Notes: a model not told the origin generated them from the letters alone. 64,000 nucleotides of DNA from Aquiflexum lacus (GCF_015476655.1 NZ_JABFHF010000022.1:1-64000); one strand, 5' to 3'. Positions 16,218 through 26,140 are shown, counted from the first letter of the stretch. Numbers and translations are program-made.

Positions 16218-18140
16218 ATGGGAAAAATCATAGGTATAGACTTGGGTACTACTAACTCATGCGTTGCCGTAATGGAAGGCAGCGAGCCGGTGGTCATCCA
16301 AAACAGTGAAGGAAGAAGAACCACTCCATCTATTGTGGCCTTCTTGGACAATGGTAATGGAGAAAGAAAAGTAGGTGACCCTGCAAAGCGTCAGGCAATC
16401 ACTAACCCTGCCAACACCATTTCATCAGTAAAGAGATTTATGGGCAAAAAATTCTCCGAGGTTTCCGAAGAGAAAAAACATGCTTCCTACAAAGTTGAAA
16501 AGGGTTCAAACGACACTATCACCATCAAAATTGGTGACAGAGCTTACACGCCACAGGAGCTTTCTGCTATGATCCTTCAGAAAATGAAGAGTACAGCTGA
16601 AGACTTTTTGGGTCAGACTGTTACCGAGGCTGTCATCACAGTTCCAGCCTATTTCAATGATGCTGAGCGTCAGGCTACCAAAGAAGCCGGTCAGATTGCT
16701 GGCCTTGAAGTAAAAAGAATCATCAATGAGCCCACTGCTGCTGCTTTGGCATACGGGATGGATAAGAAAAACAGGGATATGAAAATCGCTGTGTATGACC
16801 TTGGCGGTGGTACATTTGACGTTTCTGTTCTTGAATTGGGTGATGGCGTGTTTGAAGTTAAATCTACAAATGGTGACGTTCACTTAGGTGGTGATGACTT
16901 TGATCAGAAAATCATCAACTGGCTTGCAGACGAGTTCAAAGCCGAAGAACAAATTGATTTGAGACAAGATCCGATGGCGCTTCAACGATTGAAGGAAGCA
17001 GCTGAAAAAGCTAAAATTGAATTGTCCAGTTCTTCCTCCACGGAAATCAACCTTCCTTATATCACTGCGACGCAAACAGGCCCCAAGCACTTAGTAAGAA
17101 CTTTGAGTAGGGCTAAGTTTGAACAACTGTCTGAGGATTTGGTAAAAAGATCCATGGACCCTTGTAAAAAGGCCCTTAAAGATGCAGGATTGTCTCCATC
17201 GGATATAGATGAGGTAATCTTAGTAGGTGGCTCGACTAGAATTCCAAAAATCCAGGAAGAAGTTGAAAAATTCTTCGGTAAAAAACCCTCAAAAGGTGTT
17301 AACCCTGACGAAGTTGTAGCCATAGGTGCTGCTATCCAAGGTGGAGTATTGACCGGTGAAGTAAAAGACGTGTTGTTGCTTGATGTGACGCCCCTATCTC
17401 TAGGTATCGAAACTATGGGTGGTGTATTCACCAAACTGATCGAATCCAACACCACCATTCCAAGCAAAAAATCTGAAGTTTTCTCTACAGCAGCAGACAA
17501 TCAGCCTGCGGTTGACATCCATGTTTTGCAAGGAGAGAGACCATTGGCCAAGGATAACAGGTCAATTGGAAGATTCCAATTGAGCGATATCCCACCTGCA
17601 CAAAGAGGAGTTCCTCAAATCGAAGTGACCTTCGATATTGATGCCAATGGTATTCTGAATGTATCTGCAAAAGATAAAGGAACAGGAAAAGAGCAAAAAA
17701 TCAAGATTGAGGCTTCTTCAGGATTGTCGCAAGACGATATCGAAAGAATGAAAAAAGAAGCTGAAGCAAATGCTGTTTCTGACAAAGAAGAAAAAGAGAA
17801 AATCGAAAAGTTGAACCAGGCTGACAGTCTTGTTTTCCAAACCGAAAAACAACTGAAAGAATATGGTGACAAACTTTCGGATGAGAATAAAGCTAATGTT
17901 TCTTCAGCTTTGGAAACATTGAAAAAAGCACATCAGTCTCAGGATTTGGCTGGAATTGATGCTGCTATGGAAACTTTGAACAAAGCATGGGAAGGTGCTT
18001 CTCAAGAAATGTACAATGCTACTCAAGGTGCCCAACCAGGTGCTGATGCAGGAGCAAGTGCAGATGCAGGAGCTTCAGCAGAAGCCGGAGACGGCGTATC
18101 TGATGTTGACTACGAAGAAGTGTCTGAGGACAAAAAATAA
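16218..18140 (+). CDS. dnaK: molecular chaperone DnaK (Hsp70)
   Basis: The 640-residue Hsp70 starts [13 protein letters not shown], with the ATPase phosphate loops [10 protein letters not shown] and [12 protein letters not shown] (about 195-206), adenosine loop V-G-G-S-T-R-I-P (about 338-345), linker [12 protein letters not shown] (about 390-401), a beta-sandwich substrate domain, a helical lid and the terminal D-V-D-Y-E-E-V motif. It folds and protects proteins together with DnaJ and GrpE, which are not in this window. A strong terminator follows. Upstream there is a sigma-54-like promoter and no CIRCE element. Confidence 0.98.
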   Translation: MGKIIGIDLGTTNSCVAVMEGSEPVVIQNSEGRRTTPSIVAFLDNGNGERKVGDPAKRQAITNPANTISSVKRFMGKKFSEVSEEKKHASYKVEKGSNDTITIKIGDRAYTPQELSAMILQKMKSTAEDFLGQTVTEAVITVPAYFNDAERQATKEAGQIAGLEVKRIINEPTAAALAYGMDKKNRDMKIAVYDLGGGTFDVSVLELGDGVFEVKSTNGDVHLGGDDFDQKIINWLADEFKAEEQIDLRQDPMALQRLKEAAEKAKIELSSSSSTEINLPYITATQTGPKHLVRTLSRAKFEQLSEDLVKRSMDPCKKALKDAGLSPSDIDEVILVGGSTRIPKIQEEVEKFFGKKPSKGVNPDEVVAIGAAIQGGVLTGEVKDVLLLDVTPLSLGIETMGGVFTKLIESNTTIPSKKSEVFSTAADNQPAVDIHVLQGERPLAKDNRSIGRFQLSDIPPAQRGVPQIEVTFDIDANGILNVSAKDKGTGKEQKIKIEASSGLSQDDIERMKKEAEANAVSDKEEKEKIEKLNQADSLVFQTEKQLKEYGDKLSDENKANVSSALETLKKAHQSQDLAGIDAAMETLNKAWEGASQEMYNATQGAQPGADAGASADAGASAEAGDGVSDVDYEEVSEDKK

Positions 18141-18162
18141 TTAAATCATAAACCAAAAAAGA

Positions 18163-18198
18163 CGGCATCTATATCTGATATGGATGCCTCTTTTTTTT
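18163..18198 (+). terminator. terminator of dnaK
   Basis: GGCATCTATATC pairs with GATATGGATGCC (one wobble pair) and is followed by TCTTTTTTTT, 22 bases after the dnaK stop. Confidence 0.8.
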
Positions 18199-18204
18199 GA
18201 GAAC

Positions 18205-18338
18205 CAAGAGCCAAGAACCAAGAATCAAGACAGTCTTGGCTCTTGGTTCTTGGCTCTTGTATCTTCCACCTTGTGTCTTGCATCTTGTGTCTCCAATCTT
18301 GAGTCTCCAATCTAAAATCTCCCTTCTAAAATCTAAAA
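18205..18338. repeat. inverted and tandem heptamer repeat between dnaK and the GroES-like gene
   Basis: The left part is made of CCAAGAA-type units and the rest of CTTGGCT, CTTGTGT, CTCCAAT and CTAAAAT units, about fifteen 7-base units up to the next start codon. The two orientations meet near 18230, so the left 50 bases can form a long hairpin. Confidence 0.7.
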
Positions 18339-18342
18339 TCAA

Positions 18343-18717
18343 ATGAAACTCACCCCTGACAATAAACTAAAAAAACTCATCATAGTAGGTGACCGGGTTC
18401 TGATCAAACTCAGAAAGGCAGATGAAAAGACAGCAACAGGGCTTTACCTTCCTCCCGGTGTGCAGGAAAAAGAAAAAGTACAACAAGGCTATATCATCAA
18501 GACCGGTCCCGGTTATCCAATACCTTCACCCATGGAAATAGATGAACCTTGGAAAGATAGGGATGACAATATCAAATACATTCCGCTTCAGGCAAAAGAA
18601 GGTGATTTGGCTATTTTCCTTTTGAACGGTTCGTACGAAGTGCTCTATGAAGGGGAAAAATACTATATCGTACCACAGCACTCCCTATTGATGCTGGAAA
18701 GAGAAGAAGAGTTATAA
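18343..18717 (+). CDS. GroES-family co-chaperonin-like protein
   Basis: The 124-residue protein has the GroES fold pattern: G-D-R-V-L-I-K near 17-23 (beta-barrel start), a flexible loop region with T-A-T-G-L-Y-L-P-P near 31-39, G-Y-I-I-K-T-G-P-G (about 50-58), and a C-terminal Y-Y-I-V-P-Q-H-S-L-L strand. It is longer than standard GroES (about 95 residues) because of an insertion around 59-80 (P-S-P-M-E-I-D-E-P-W-K). No groEL gene is adjacent, so it is more likely a divergent paralog than the main GroES. It lies downstream of dnaK but behind its terminator. Confidence 0.75.
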   Translation: MKLTPDNKLKKLIIVGDRVLIKLRKADEKTATGLYLPPGVQEKEKVQQGYIIKTGPGYPIPSPMEIDEPWKDRDDNIKYIPLQAKEGDLAIFLLNGSYEVLYEGEKYYIVPQHSLLMLEREEEL

Positions 18718-18760
18718 TCCTTCCAAAAGTAAAAATACTTTTAGAGGGATTACCATTTTT

Positions 18761-19849
18761 CTAATTTGAGATAAATTCTTTGGGATTTGTTTTTGGCTGA
18801 TCAGTATTCTCAAATTTCTGTACCCTTGCTTTCAATAGAGAGACCATTTCGTCCTTGTCCCTGAAAGAATTATTGATATTGATCAAATGGGCGGCCATTT
18901 GATCATAGTTTTTTGTCATCAGCCACTTGAAAATATGGAGGTAATGCACTCCCGAAAAAACAAAAGTTTTTTTCTCCGCTAACTGATCTTTATACTTTTC
19001 AAACATCAGGGGATATTCTGTATAATGTGCTGCTGGTTTTAAATGATGAAATGCATGGTAACCATCATTCCAACACTTATGGTTGTAAACCGTGTTCATA
19101 CAAATAACTGTACTCGCTAATTCATCCTCAGGCTCGACAGGATCTACAAATGCATGCTGTGTCCAATTGCCCAACATCATGACAAGTCTTGCGAAAAAGA
19201 AAGGTATTACAAATACAACCATGGTTGCTTTTAAGTTAACAAAACACATGGCAACTGCGAAAATGTAGAACAGTATTTCACTGTAGGTCAATGGAACATA
19301 GAATTTCCTCAAATTTCTTTTAAACAAAAACTGGAAAGTATCATGGAAGCCCAAAGCCATAAAATTCAACCAATATTTAATAAAATCCTTTACGCTATCT
19401 CTTTGGTATCCCATCGTACTGCTAGAATCTTCCGGCATATTTCCTTCAATGTGGTGCATTCCAATATGATGGCTGTGGTAAGATTCTCCAAGATGTCCGA
19501 AAAAAGGAGATAGGAACCAAAGAATATATTTTTGCATCCATTGCCACTCAGATTTCCACATACTGCGGTGGCAAAAGCAATGAAGCATCAACCCAAAGGA
19601 GCCTTTGAAGTAAAATTGGGAAATGTAAAAATATGGAATGGCAACAGCCCACCACCAAAGTCCATTTAGAATCGGCAAATAAAGTAAAATTGCCAACGGA
19701 ATCACTGTTAGGTGGATAGAAGTCATCAAATGTAAAAAGGGCAAGTCCCGTGGATCTTTGATAAATCTCATCAAAAATCGTTCGTACCCGGTAAAGATTT
19801 GCCTTTCTTTATAAACGGGATCTGTAATTTGAATTGGAATGGCCAACAC
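18761..19849 (-). CDS. membrane-bound fatty acid desaturase family protein
   Basis: The 362-residue integral membrane protein has three histidine clusters typical of di-iron desaturases and hydroxylases: H-C-F-C-H (about 91-95), H-S-H-H-I-G-M-H-H (about 124-132) and H-A-F-H-H (about 265-269), plus several hydrophobic segments between them. It would insert a double bond or hydroxyl group into an acyl chain or lipid at the membrane, using oxygen. The frame begins with GTG at 19849, and no ATG lies near a sensible start. Neighbours give no substrate clue. Confidence 0.8.
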   Translation of the reverse strand: MLAIPIQITDPVYKERQIFTGYERFLMRFIKDPRDLPFLHLMTSIHLTVIPLAILLYLPILNGLWWWAVAIPYFYISQFYFKGSFGLMLHCFCHRSMWKSEWQWMQKYILWFLSPFFGHLGESYHSHHIGMHHIEGNMPEDSSSTMGYQRDSVKDFIKYWLNFMALGFHDTFQFLFKRNLRKFYVPLTYSEILFYIFAVAMCFVNLKATMVVFVIPFFFARLVMMLGNWTQHAFVDPVEPEDELASTVICMNTVYNHKCWNDGYHAFHHLKPAAHYTEYPLMFEKYKDQLAEKKTFVFSGVHYLHIFKWLMTKNYDQMAAHLININNSFRDKDEMVSLLKARVQKFENTDQPKTNPKEFISN

Positions 19850-20062
19850 GCTCTTCTTTTAGATTTGAAATAATTTTTAAGATAAAAAATTTTGGCCGAG
19901 CTTGGACACCACAAGACAAAAAATAACAAAAATTTGTAAAAAATAAATAAATTGATTGATGGATATCCGCTTCTTGGCCAGTAATAACCATGGGTATCGG
20001 CATATAATCAAAAACCACATTTAATCCAATCTTTCAACCTATTTACCCAAAATAGTTGATAA

Positions 20063-21031
20063 CTACTTGCTTAATTGAGCAAACTCCTTGGCAAAATAAC
20101 TTAATATCACATTGGCACCAGCTCTTTTGATACTGAGTAGGGATTCCATCATGGCCCTCTCTCCATCCAACCAACCTCGCTGGGCTGAAGCTTTAATCAT
20201 GGCATATTCTCCACTGACATTGTAGGCTGCAATGGGCAGATTAGAATTGTCCTTTAATAACCTGATCACATCCAAATAGGCCAAAGCAGGCTTTACCATC
20301 AAAAAGTCTGCGCCCTCCTCAGTATCCAAATCGGCTTCTATCAAGGCCTCATAATAATTGGCCGGATCCATTTGATAGGTTTTCTTATCTCCCATCTTAG
20401 GGGCAGAATCTAATGCATCACGAAATGGACCGTAAAAGGCAGAAGCATACTTTGCAGTATAGGACATAATGGAGACATCGGTAAATCCATGGTCGTCCAA
20501 CATGCTCCTAATAAAACCGACCCTTCCATCCATCATATCTGAAGGACCCAATATATCAGCCCCTGCTCTAGCTTGCGCCAAAGACATTTTTGCCAATATC
20601 TCCAAAGTCTCGTCATTCAATATTTTCCCGTTTTCGACCAAACCATCATGTCCATCTGAGCTATAAGGGTCCATGGCCACATCAGTCATGACTACTGCAT
20701 CTGGAAAAGTTGTTTTGATTTTATGGATGGCCCTTAAGTAAAAAGTCTCAGGATTATGACTTTCTGTAGCAAATCTGTCTTTTTTACTTTCGGGGTAGGC
20801 AGGGAAAATATCAAAAGCCATTATGCCCAACTCCATGCATGCTGCTATTTCTTCCAACATCAAATCCAAAGAATATCTATATATGCCCGGCATGGAAGCT
20901 ACCTCGATTTTCTGGTTCACCCCATCAATCAAAAACATGGGGAATATAAAATCTTTTACAGAAAGCCTTGTTTCTTCCACCATATTGCGGATGGCCTGTG
21001 ACTTTCGGTTTCTTCTTGGTCTTCTGAGCAT
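20063..21031 (-). CDS. hemB: porphobilinogen synthase (delta-aminolevulinate dehydratase)
   Basis: A 322-residue HemB, the usual length. It joins two 5-aminolevulinate molecules to porphobilinogen in haem and tetrapyrrole synthesis, in the cytoplasm. The two active-site lysine regions are present: S-Y-T-A-K-Y-A-S-A-F-Y-G-P-F-R and F-L-M-V-K-P-A. At the metal site the sequence D-V-A-M-D-P-Y-S-S-D-G-H-D-G has aspartates where zinc enzymes have cysteines, so it belongs to the magnesium-type group. It is monocistronic here. Confidence 0.97.
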   Translation of the reverse strand: MLRRPRRNRKSQAIRNMVEETRLSVKDFIFPMFLIDGVNQKIEVASMPGIYRYSLDLMLEEIAACMELGIMAFDIFPAYPESKKDRFATESHNPETFYLRAIHKIKTTFPDAVVMTDVAMDPYSSDGHDGLVENGKILNDETLEILAKMSLAQARAGADILGPSDMMDGRVGFIRSMLDDHGFTDVSIMSYTAKYASAFYGPFRDALDSAPKMGDKKTYQMDPANYYEALIEADLDTEEGADFLMVKPALAYLDVIRLLKDNSNLPIAAYNVSGEYAMIKASAQRGWLDGERAMMESLLSIKRAGANVILSYFAKEFAQLSK

Positions 21032-21217
21032 GGTAATTCAATTTTTTTCAAAGATACTATTATGATAAAAACGATTATATTTTTCCCTACTTATTAGAGC
21101 TAATTAGAGCTAAAATATTTCACTTTCATGTAAACATGAGAAACTAAGTAATGATCACACCCTAAGTCCTTACGATTAATTATTCCGAAGTGACATCCGG
21201 GCAAATTTAAATATAAA

Positions 21218-21937
21218 TTAAAAATCCCTCCTTTTAATGATTAACAGTGACCCAAATTGATACAAGAGTAAATAAACTATGAGTGCTATCACCAAAGCAA
21301 AGTTCAGCTCTTCAAAAGTCTGGAATTTATTGAACAAATCCATTTGGGCAAAATACACCATATTATCCTTTCCTCCTGATGCCATTTGAAACTGACCCAC
21401 GAACTTCAATGGGATTTCAATAAAACTAAGCCCAAAATATGCCAATATAGCCCAAAGTGGCTTTTTGAATACATTGACCAAAAAAACTGCAAACAGTCCC
21501 CATGCTATATTACTCAGCATCAGTCCTGCATACCAAATCCAAGGGATTTCCAGAAATCCAGAAAATCCTCCAACGATCATCGCCAATATCGGGATGGCTA
21601 ACAAGGAGAGTATCATTATAGTGGAAACGTATAAACCTACTGTAATCAATTGGGAGAGGAATAGCTGATGCCTTTTGTATCCATTTAGCAGTCTTTTTCT
21701 GTTTACCTGATTGGTATATTCTCTTGAAGTGGCGATAATGGTCCCAAATAACATCAGTTTGATACTCACCAAATGCATAAATCTCACAGCTTCGGTATAT
21801 GATATTGCATTGCCAAAAATTGAATTGACCCCAAAAGGAATAGCAATGATCAACAAGAGGTATAATCCGGCAAACAAATAAAAATCAAAGCGTTGCAGCT
21901 TATACATTTCAATTTTCAACATTTGTGAAAAAGTCAT
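21218..21937 (-). CDS. ABC transporter permease
   Basis: The reading frame opens further upstream, but the ATG at 21937 lies 4 bases after the stop of the ATPase gene and gives a 239-residue protein with about six membrane segments and a cytoplasmic start (M-T-F-S-Q-M-L-K-I-E-M-Y-K-L). It matches ABC-2 type permeases of the NatB/YhaP kind. Together with the ATPase at 21942-22634 it should form an exporter. The substrate cannot be deduced. Confidence 0.82.
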   Translation of the reverse strand: MTFSQMLKIEMYKLQRFDFYLFAGLYLLLIIAIPFGVNSIFGNAISYTEAVRFMHLVSIKLMLFGTIIATSREYTNQVNRKRLLNGYKRHQLFLSQLITVGLYVSTIMILSLLAIPILAMIVGGFSGFLEIPWIWYAGLMLSNIAWGLFAVFLVNVFKKPLWAILAYFGLSFIEIPLKFVGQFQMASGGKDNMVYFAQMDLFNKFQTFEELNFALVIALIVYLLLYQFGSLLIIKRRDF

Positions 21938-21941
21938 CTGA

Positions 21942-22634
21942 TCAAAATTTATTGGTAAATACTGATTCAAGAGATTTGAAATTATCTTTGACCTCATCTT
22001 TACTTCCATGGAAAATATTCTTTCCATTTTTCAAGATTAAAAAGTCAGTACAGACTTTTTCTACTTCATCCAGATAATGACTGGAAAGCATGATGGTCTT
22101 TCCTTCACGCTGCAACCGAACAATCAAATCCCTGATGAAAATGATCCCCTCAGGATCCAATCCATTGGTGGGTTCATCCATAATAATGAATTCAGGTTGG
22201 GCCAATAAAGCATCTGCAACTTCCAATCTCTTCTTCATACCATAAGAAAAGTTCTTAAAGCTTTTTTCTCCCACTTGACCTAACCCTACTTTTTCAAGAA
22301 GCTCACCTACCCTTGCCAAGTCCACTCCTTTTGTCATGGCCGAAATAGTCAGGTTTTTTTTCGCTGAAATATTCTGGTAAAAATTACCCTGATCCAATAT
22401 GACACCCACCCTTTTTCTGACTTCCTCAGGGTCATCCTCCCCTAGTATAGTAAAAGAACCGGAGGAAGCTTTCCTAAGGCCTAAAACAATACTGAACAAA
22501 GTGGTCTTTCCACTGCCATTCGGACCGATCACCCCAAGGACCTGACCTTTCTTTAGGCTGAAATTCAACCCATCCAATGCCAGCTGATTGCCGTATCTTT
22601 TGGTCAATTCTTTAGTTTCCAATATTGCTGCCAT
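21942..22634 (-). CDS. ABC transporter ATP-binding protein
   Basis: The 230-residue ABC ATPase has Walker A G-P-N-G-S-G-K-T-T (about 37-45), Q-loop region L-D-Q-G-N-F (about 80-85), signature F-S-Y-G-M-K-K-R (about 128-135), Walker B F-I-I-M-D-E-P-T-N-G-L-D-P-E-G (about 149-163) and switch H in L-S-S-H. It is of the short CcmA/NatA exporter type. It is the first gene of a two-gene unit with the permease that follows after 4 bases. Confidence 0.9.
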   Translation of the reverse strand: MAAILETKELTKRYGNQLALDGLNFSLKKGQVLGVIGPNGSGKTTLFSIVLGLRKASSGSFTILGEDDPEEVRKRVGVILDQGNFYQNISAKKNLTISAMTKGVDLARVGELLEKVGLGQVGEKSFKNFSYGMKKRLEVADALLAQPEFIIMDEPTNGLDPEGIIFIRDLIVRLQREGKTIMLSSHYLDEVEKVCTDFLILKNGKNIFHGSKDEVKDNFKSLESVFTNKF

Positions 22635-22690
22635 CCAAATCTTTTTTCAATTCTTCCCAGAATTATTTTACACTATAAACTAAAAATAGA

Positions 22691-23239
22691 TTACTTTTTG
22701 CTTTTCAGTTCCTTTTTTATAAAACTTTCGATCCGTTGGATATTATACTTTGAACCTCCGACAAAAACTTCTTTGACACTGCCATCTTTCTTCACCAGAA
22801 CATGTAAGGGAATCGCCTTGCCTTGGTATTCTTTATCCAATTTCATCAATACTTCCATGGCTTCCATATTTTCAAAACTCTTCTCAAAACCGAATTCAAA
22901 AGAAGGTCTCCTTTTCTGGAATTTTTCAAAAACCTCTTTGCTTTCATCAGTAAAGGCCAAAAAACGGATGTGCTGATCCTGGTATTTCTCCACAAGTATA
23001 TTTAATTCGGGGATTTCCTGTATACAGGGACCGCACCATGTAGCCCATAAATTGATGACCAATATTTCACCTTCCATCAAAGGGGAAATATCATCCTCAA
23101 GAATAAATTCATTAAGGTACTCCCGGAAGTTCTCTTCTGTTCGGTGAATGAAGGGCTTATTCTCTCCTAAAGAAAATTGGTTTATTTGTATCTCCGAAAA
23201 CAAAAGGTTTATGAAGAAAAAACAAAATAGGGTTTTCAT
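22691..23239 (-). CDS. exported TlpA-like thioredoxin-fold protein
   Basis: The 182-residue protein has an N-terminal signal-type segment (L-F-C-F-F-F-I-N-L-L-F) and a thioredoxin fold with the redox motif W-C-G-P-C (about 68-72) preceded by V-I-N-L-W-A-T. The cis-proline region A-I-P-L-H-V-L-V (about 142-149) is also present. It belongs to the TlpA/ResA group of envelope thiol-disulfide oxidoreductases, which reduce partner proteins or serve cytochrome c maturation. The neighbours do not show the target. It is single and on the same strand as the ABC genes. Confidence 0.85.
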   Translation of the reverse strand: MKTLFCFFFINLLFSEIQINQFSLGENKPFIHRTEENFREYLNEFILEDDISPLMEGEILVINLWATWCGPCIQEIPELNILVEKYQDQHIRFLAFTDESKEVFEKFQKRRPSFEFGFEKSFENMEAMEVLMKLDKEYQGKAIPLHVLVKKDGSVKEVFVGGSKYNIQRIESFIKKELKSKK

Positions 23240-23315
23240 GATCGCAATATAAAGTTTAGAAGTATCCTAGCCTTAATTCAAATTCATTCTTGATAATTGG
23301 ATTTAGGTGAAAACC

Positions 23316-23969
23316 TTAGGTCAACAAACCCAAAACCTTCTCAACATCCACTTCCCTGAAATCCTGAATATACAAGTCACAGACAGGCAATTCTTCTTTA
23401 TTGTGAGAAGACAAGACTCCCACTACTTTCATACCCGCATTTTTGGCCGCTGTCACGCCTGAAAATGAATCCTCAAAAACCACACATAACTCAGGTCCAA
23501 CCTGAAGGTTTGCGGAAGATTTCAGATATACCTGTGGGTCGGGTTTGTGTTTGGTCACATCCTCGCTCGCCAACACTGATTCCATATGGTCAAACAAAGA
23601 CAAAGTTCCCGCTATTAATTCCATATTGGCAAAAGGCGCGGAGGTAGCTACTCCGGTCAGAAACTTATTGGTTTTCAATTGCTGGAAAAACTCCATAAAT
23701 CCGGTAATCGGGTCAATCTTATCCTTATAAATCTCTCTGAACAGACTTTCCTTTTCATCTTCAAGTTTCAAAAGCTCATTTCCGGAAATGGGTCTACCAA
23801 AAAAATGGCTCATGATATAGGAATTGCTTTTACCATACATGTGCAGGGCAAACTCCTCCTCCGTAGGATACATATTTCTTTTGGCAAAAAATTCTTTGAA
23901 TGCCATTGAATGGAAGGGATTGGTATGACAGATTACGCCATCCATATCGAAAATGACCGCTTTTTTCAT
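23316..23969 (-). CDS. HAD hydrolase, beta-phosphoglucomutase-like
   Basis: The 217-residue haloacid-dehalogenase protein has motif I F-D-M-D-G-V (residues 5-10), a helical cap, motif II T-S-A near 110, a conserved lysine in K-H-K-P-D-P-Q-V-Y (about 141-149) and motif III F-E-D-S-F-S-G-V (about 166-173). This is the layout of beta-phosphoglucomutase and related sugar phosphatases. The start at 23969 (M-K-K-A-V-I-F-D) is chosen over a TTG 15 bases upstream. It starts 4 bases after the rocD stop, so it is likely cotranscribed with it. Substrate unknown. Confidence 0.85.
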   Translation of the reverse strand: MKKAVIFDMDGVICHTNPFHSMAFKEFFAKRNMYPTEEEFALHMYGKSNSYIMSHFFGRPISGNELLKLEDEKESLFREIYKDKIDPITGFMEFFQQLKTNKFLTGVATSAPFANMELIAGTLSLFDHMESVLASEDVTKHKPDPQVYLKSSANLQVGPELCVVFEDSFSGVTAAKNAGMKVVGVLSSHNKEELPVCDLYIQDFREVDVEKVLGLLT

Positions 23970-23973
23970 GATT

Positions 23974-25248
23974 TCACTTTTCAAACTCCCTCACCACCTT
24001 CTCAATGATATCGCAGCATTCGTGCAACTGTTCCTCAGTCATGACCAAAGGTGGTGCAAAGCGGATGATATTGCCGTGTGTAGGCTTGGCCAAGAGCCCA
24101 TTGTCCTTCAGTGCCACACACATATCCCAAGCGGTAGAGCTTTTTTCCGAATCATTGACGACAACAGCATTGAGCAAACCTTTGCCTCTCACTAGTTTGA
24201 GGATTTTATATTTGTCCACCAATTTCTGCATTCTAACTCGAAAGAGCTTTCCAAGTTTGCGGGCATTGAGGGCGAGTTTCTCATCCCTGACTACTTCCAA
24301 TGCAGTCATCGCCACCTTTACACCTAAAGGATTGCCTCCAAAGGTAGAACCGTGCTGACCTGGTTTGATCACGTTCATAATATGATTGTCTGCCAATACT
24401 GCCGACACGGGATAAAAACCTCCTGAAATAGCTTTTCCCAAAATCAGCATGTCCGGTTTGATATAGGTATCCTGTTTTTCACAATGCCCCTCACAGGTAC
24501 AGTTGCCGCAAACGGCCAATAGCGAACCTGTACGTGCAATTCCAGTCTGAATTTCATCTGCTATGAACAATACATTCTTGGACTTACACACTTCTGATAC
24601 TTTTCTCAAATAATCATCAGCTGGTGTATACACCCCTGCTTCACCTTGGATAGGCTCCACTAAAAAAGCAACAACATTCTCCTCTTCCAATGCTTCCTCC
24701 AGTGCTTTAATATTATCATAAGGTATCTTAATAAAGCCTGGGGTATAGGGTCCAAAATTCTTTTTCGCATTTTCATCACTTGAAAATGAAATGATAGTGG
24801 AAGTCCTTCCATGAAAGTTGTTTTCAGCTACTATGATTTTAGCTTTGTTTTCATCTACACCTTTAACTTCATAACCCCACTTTCTTGCAATCTTGATGGC
24901 AGTTTCAACACCTTCCGCTCCAGTATTCATAGGCAATACTTTATCGAAACCGAAATATTCGGTAATGTATTTCTCAAACGGTCCCAAAATATCATTGTGG
25001 AATGCCCTTGATGTCAAAGTCAAAGTTCCGGCCTGCTCGATCAAAGTGTTTTTGATTCTTGGATGACAATGACCTTGGTTGACAGCAGAATAGGCAGAAA
25101 GAAAATCATAATATTTCTTACCCTCGACGTCCCAAAGAAAAACACCTTCACCTTTAGACAGCACAACCGGTAAGGGATGGTAGTTATGGGCTCCATATTT
25201 ATCTTCCAGCGCAATCGCCTGATCACTTGAGTTTATTGTTTCCATCAT
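23974..25248 (-). CDS. rocD: ornithine aminotransferase
   Basis: The 424-residue class-III PLP aminotransferase converts ornithine and 2-oxoglutarate to glutamate-5-semialdehyde and glutamate. It shows [12 protein letters not shown] near the start, [10 protein letters not shown] (about 108-117), the D-E-x-Q-T-G motif (about 231-236) and the PLP lysine in G-K-A-I-S-G-G (Lys about 272). The open frame begins at a TTG upstream, but the ATG at 25248 fits the family start. An unusual Cys cluster C-x2-C-x-C-x3-C (about residues 247-256) is inserted before the PLP lysine. Its product is the substrate of PruA, encoded at 27.8 kb. Confidence 0.95.
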   Translation of the reverse strand: MMETINSSDQAIALEDKYGAHNYHPLPVVLSKGEGVFLWDVEGKKYYDFLSAYSAVNQGHCHPRIKNTLIEQAGTLTLTSRAFHNDILGPFEKYITEYFGFDKVLPMNTGAEGVETAIKIARKWGYEVKGVDENKAKIIVAENNFHGRTSTIISFSSDENAKKNFGPYTPGFIKIPYDNIKALEEALEEENVVAFLVEPIQGEAGVYTPADDYLRKVSEVCKSKNVLFIADEIQTGIARTGSLLAVCGNCTCEGHCEKQDTYIKPDMLILGKAISGGFYPVSAVLADNHIMNVIKPGQHGSTFGGNPLGVKVAMTALEVVRDEKLALNARKLGKLFRVRMQKLVDKYKILKLVRGKGLLNAVVVNDSEKSSTAWDMCVALKDNGLLAKPTHGNIIRFAPPLVMTEEQLHECCDIIEKVVREFEK

Positions 25249-25338
25249 AAAATTTGTAATTTCGCTGCCCAATCAAGAACAGATTTGACCGTATATATCA
25301 CTTTCGGCAAATATAGTAAATGCCTTTAGGATAAAAGA

Positions 25339-25500
25339 ATGAATTCCAAAAAGAAGACAACAGTACCAATGACCCTCATCCCGGGAGACTACTACATCAA
25401 TGAAAATGGCCTCATGGTATTCACGGCCCAATACCACTTAAGGAGGGGATATTGTTGTGATAGCGGCTGCAAGCATTGTCCGTATAAGGAAAAGGGTTGA
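25339..25500 (+). CDS. DUF5522 small cysteine-rich protein
   Basis: This 53-residue protein starts M-N-S-K-K-K-T and has I-P-G-D-Y-Y-I-N-E-N-G-L-M-V-F-T-A-x-Y-H-L-R-R-G-Y-C-C as a continuous block, then G-C-K-H-C-P-Y at the end. The paired cysteines and the C-x-x-C-P-Y end are the mark of DUF5522 (sometimes seen fused to or beside ferredoxin-like or RNA-modification genes). The four cysteines suggest metal binding. Function unknown. It is divergent from rocD. Confidence 0.75.
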   Translation: MNSKKKTTVPMTLIPGDYYINENGLMVFTAQYHLRRGYCCDSGCKHCPYKEKG

Positions 25501-25752
25501 GTTGTTTGGATTGACTTTTTTGTCTTTTCGGAAAAAAGGAGAAATCTATACAACCTTAAATGTTACAGACCTCTTCCGCCACGGCGGACAAGACCTGCCG
25601 TCGAGGTGACAAGGAGAAGTCCTTTATGGACTTAAACACTGTTAGCAGTTCAAAATCACCAAGTTCCAAATTTGTCGATTCTTGGTACTTGGTTCAATGT
25701 ACTTGGTACAAACTTTACCTTTATCACTCGTTTCAAAGGTCTTAAACATCCT

Positions 25753-25788
25753 TTCTTGTGTCTCATGTCTCAAATCTCATGTCTTGCA
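25753..25788. repeat. degenerate heptamer repeat upstream of rpmB
   Basis: Five 7-base units (TCTTGTG, TCTCATG, TCTCAAA, TCTCATG, TCTTGCA), same family as at 510-561. A weaker related tract with CTTGGTA units lies at 25678-25708. Confidence 0.65.
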
Positions 25789-25897
25789 TTAAAAACTTTC
25801 AGGAATATTTTTGAAACCTACCCTTGGTAATTCAGGTAAAAGTCCGATATTTGCAAACTCAATTGGAAAAACGTCTTTAATAATACGATCATATATC

Positions 25898-26140
25898 ATG
25901 GCAAAAGTTTGTGACATCACCGGTAAAAGACCTCGAGTAGGTAATAATGTATCGCACGCGAACAACAAGACCAAGCGTAAGTTTTATCCAAACTTGCACA
26001 AGAAAAGCTTCTATGTTCCTGAAGAGGATGCTTGGATCACGTTGAAAGTTTGTACCAAAGCCCTAAGAACTATCAATAAGAAAGGCATTACTGCCGTATT
26101 GAAAAAAGCTCAGGAAAAAGGATTCATTGTAATTAGATAA
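25898..26140 (+). CDS. rpmB: 50S ribosomal protein L28
   Basis: The 80-residue bL28 begins M-A-K-V-C-D-I-T-G-K-R-P and has the family's N-x-V-S-H-A-N-N-K-T-K-R-x-F-x-P-N-L block (about 17-34). The open frame extends upstream, but M-A-K-V is the conserved start. It is first in the rpmB-rpmG-DUF4295-ftsY order that is standard in Bacteroidota. The next gene starts 33 bases downstream. Confidence 0.97.
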   Translation: MAKVCDITGKRPRVGNNVSHANNKTKRKFYPNLHKKSFYVPEEDAWITLKVCTKALRTINKKGITAVLKKAQEKGFIVIR

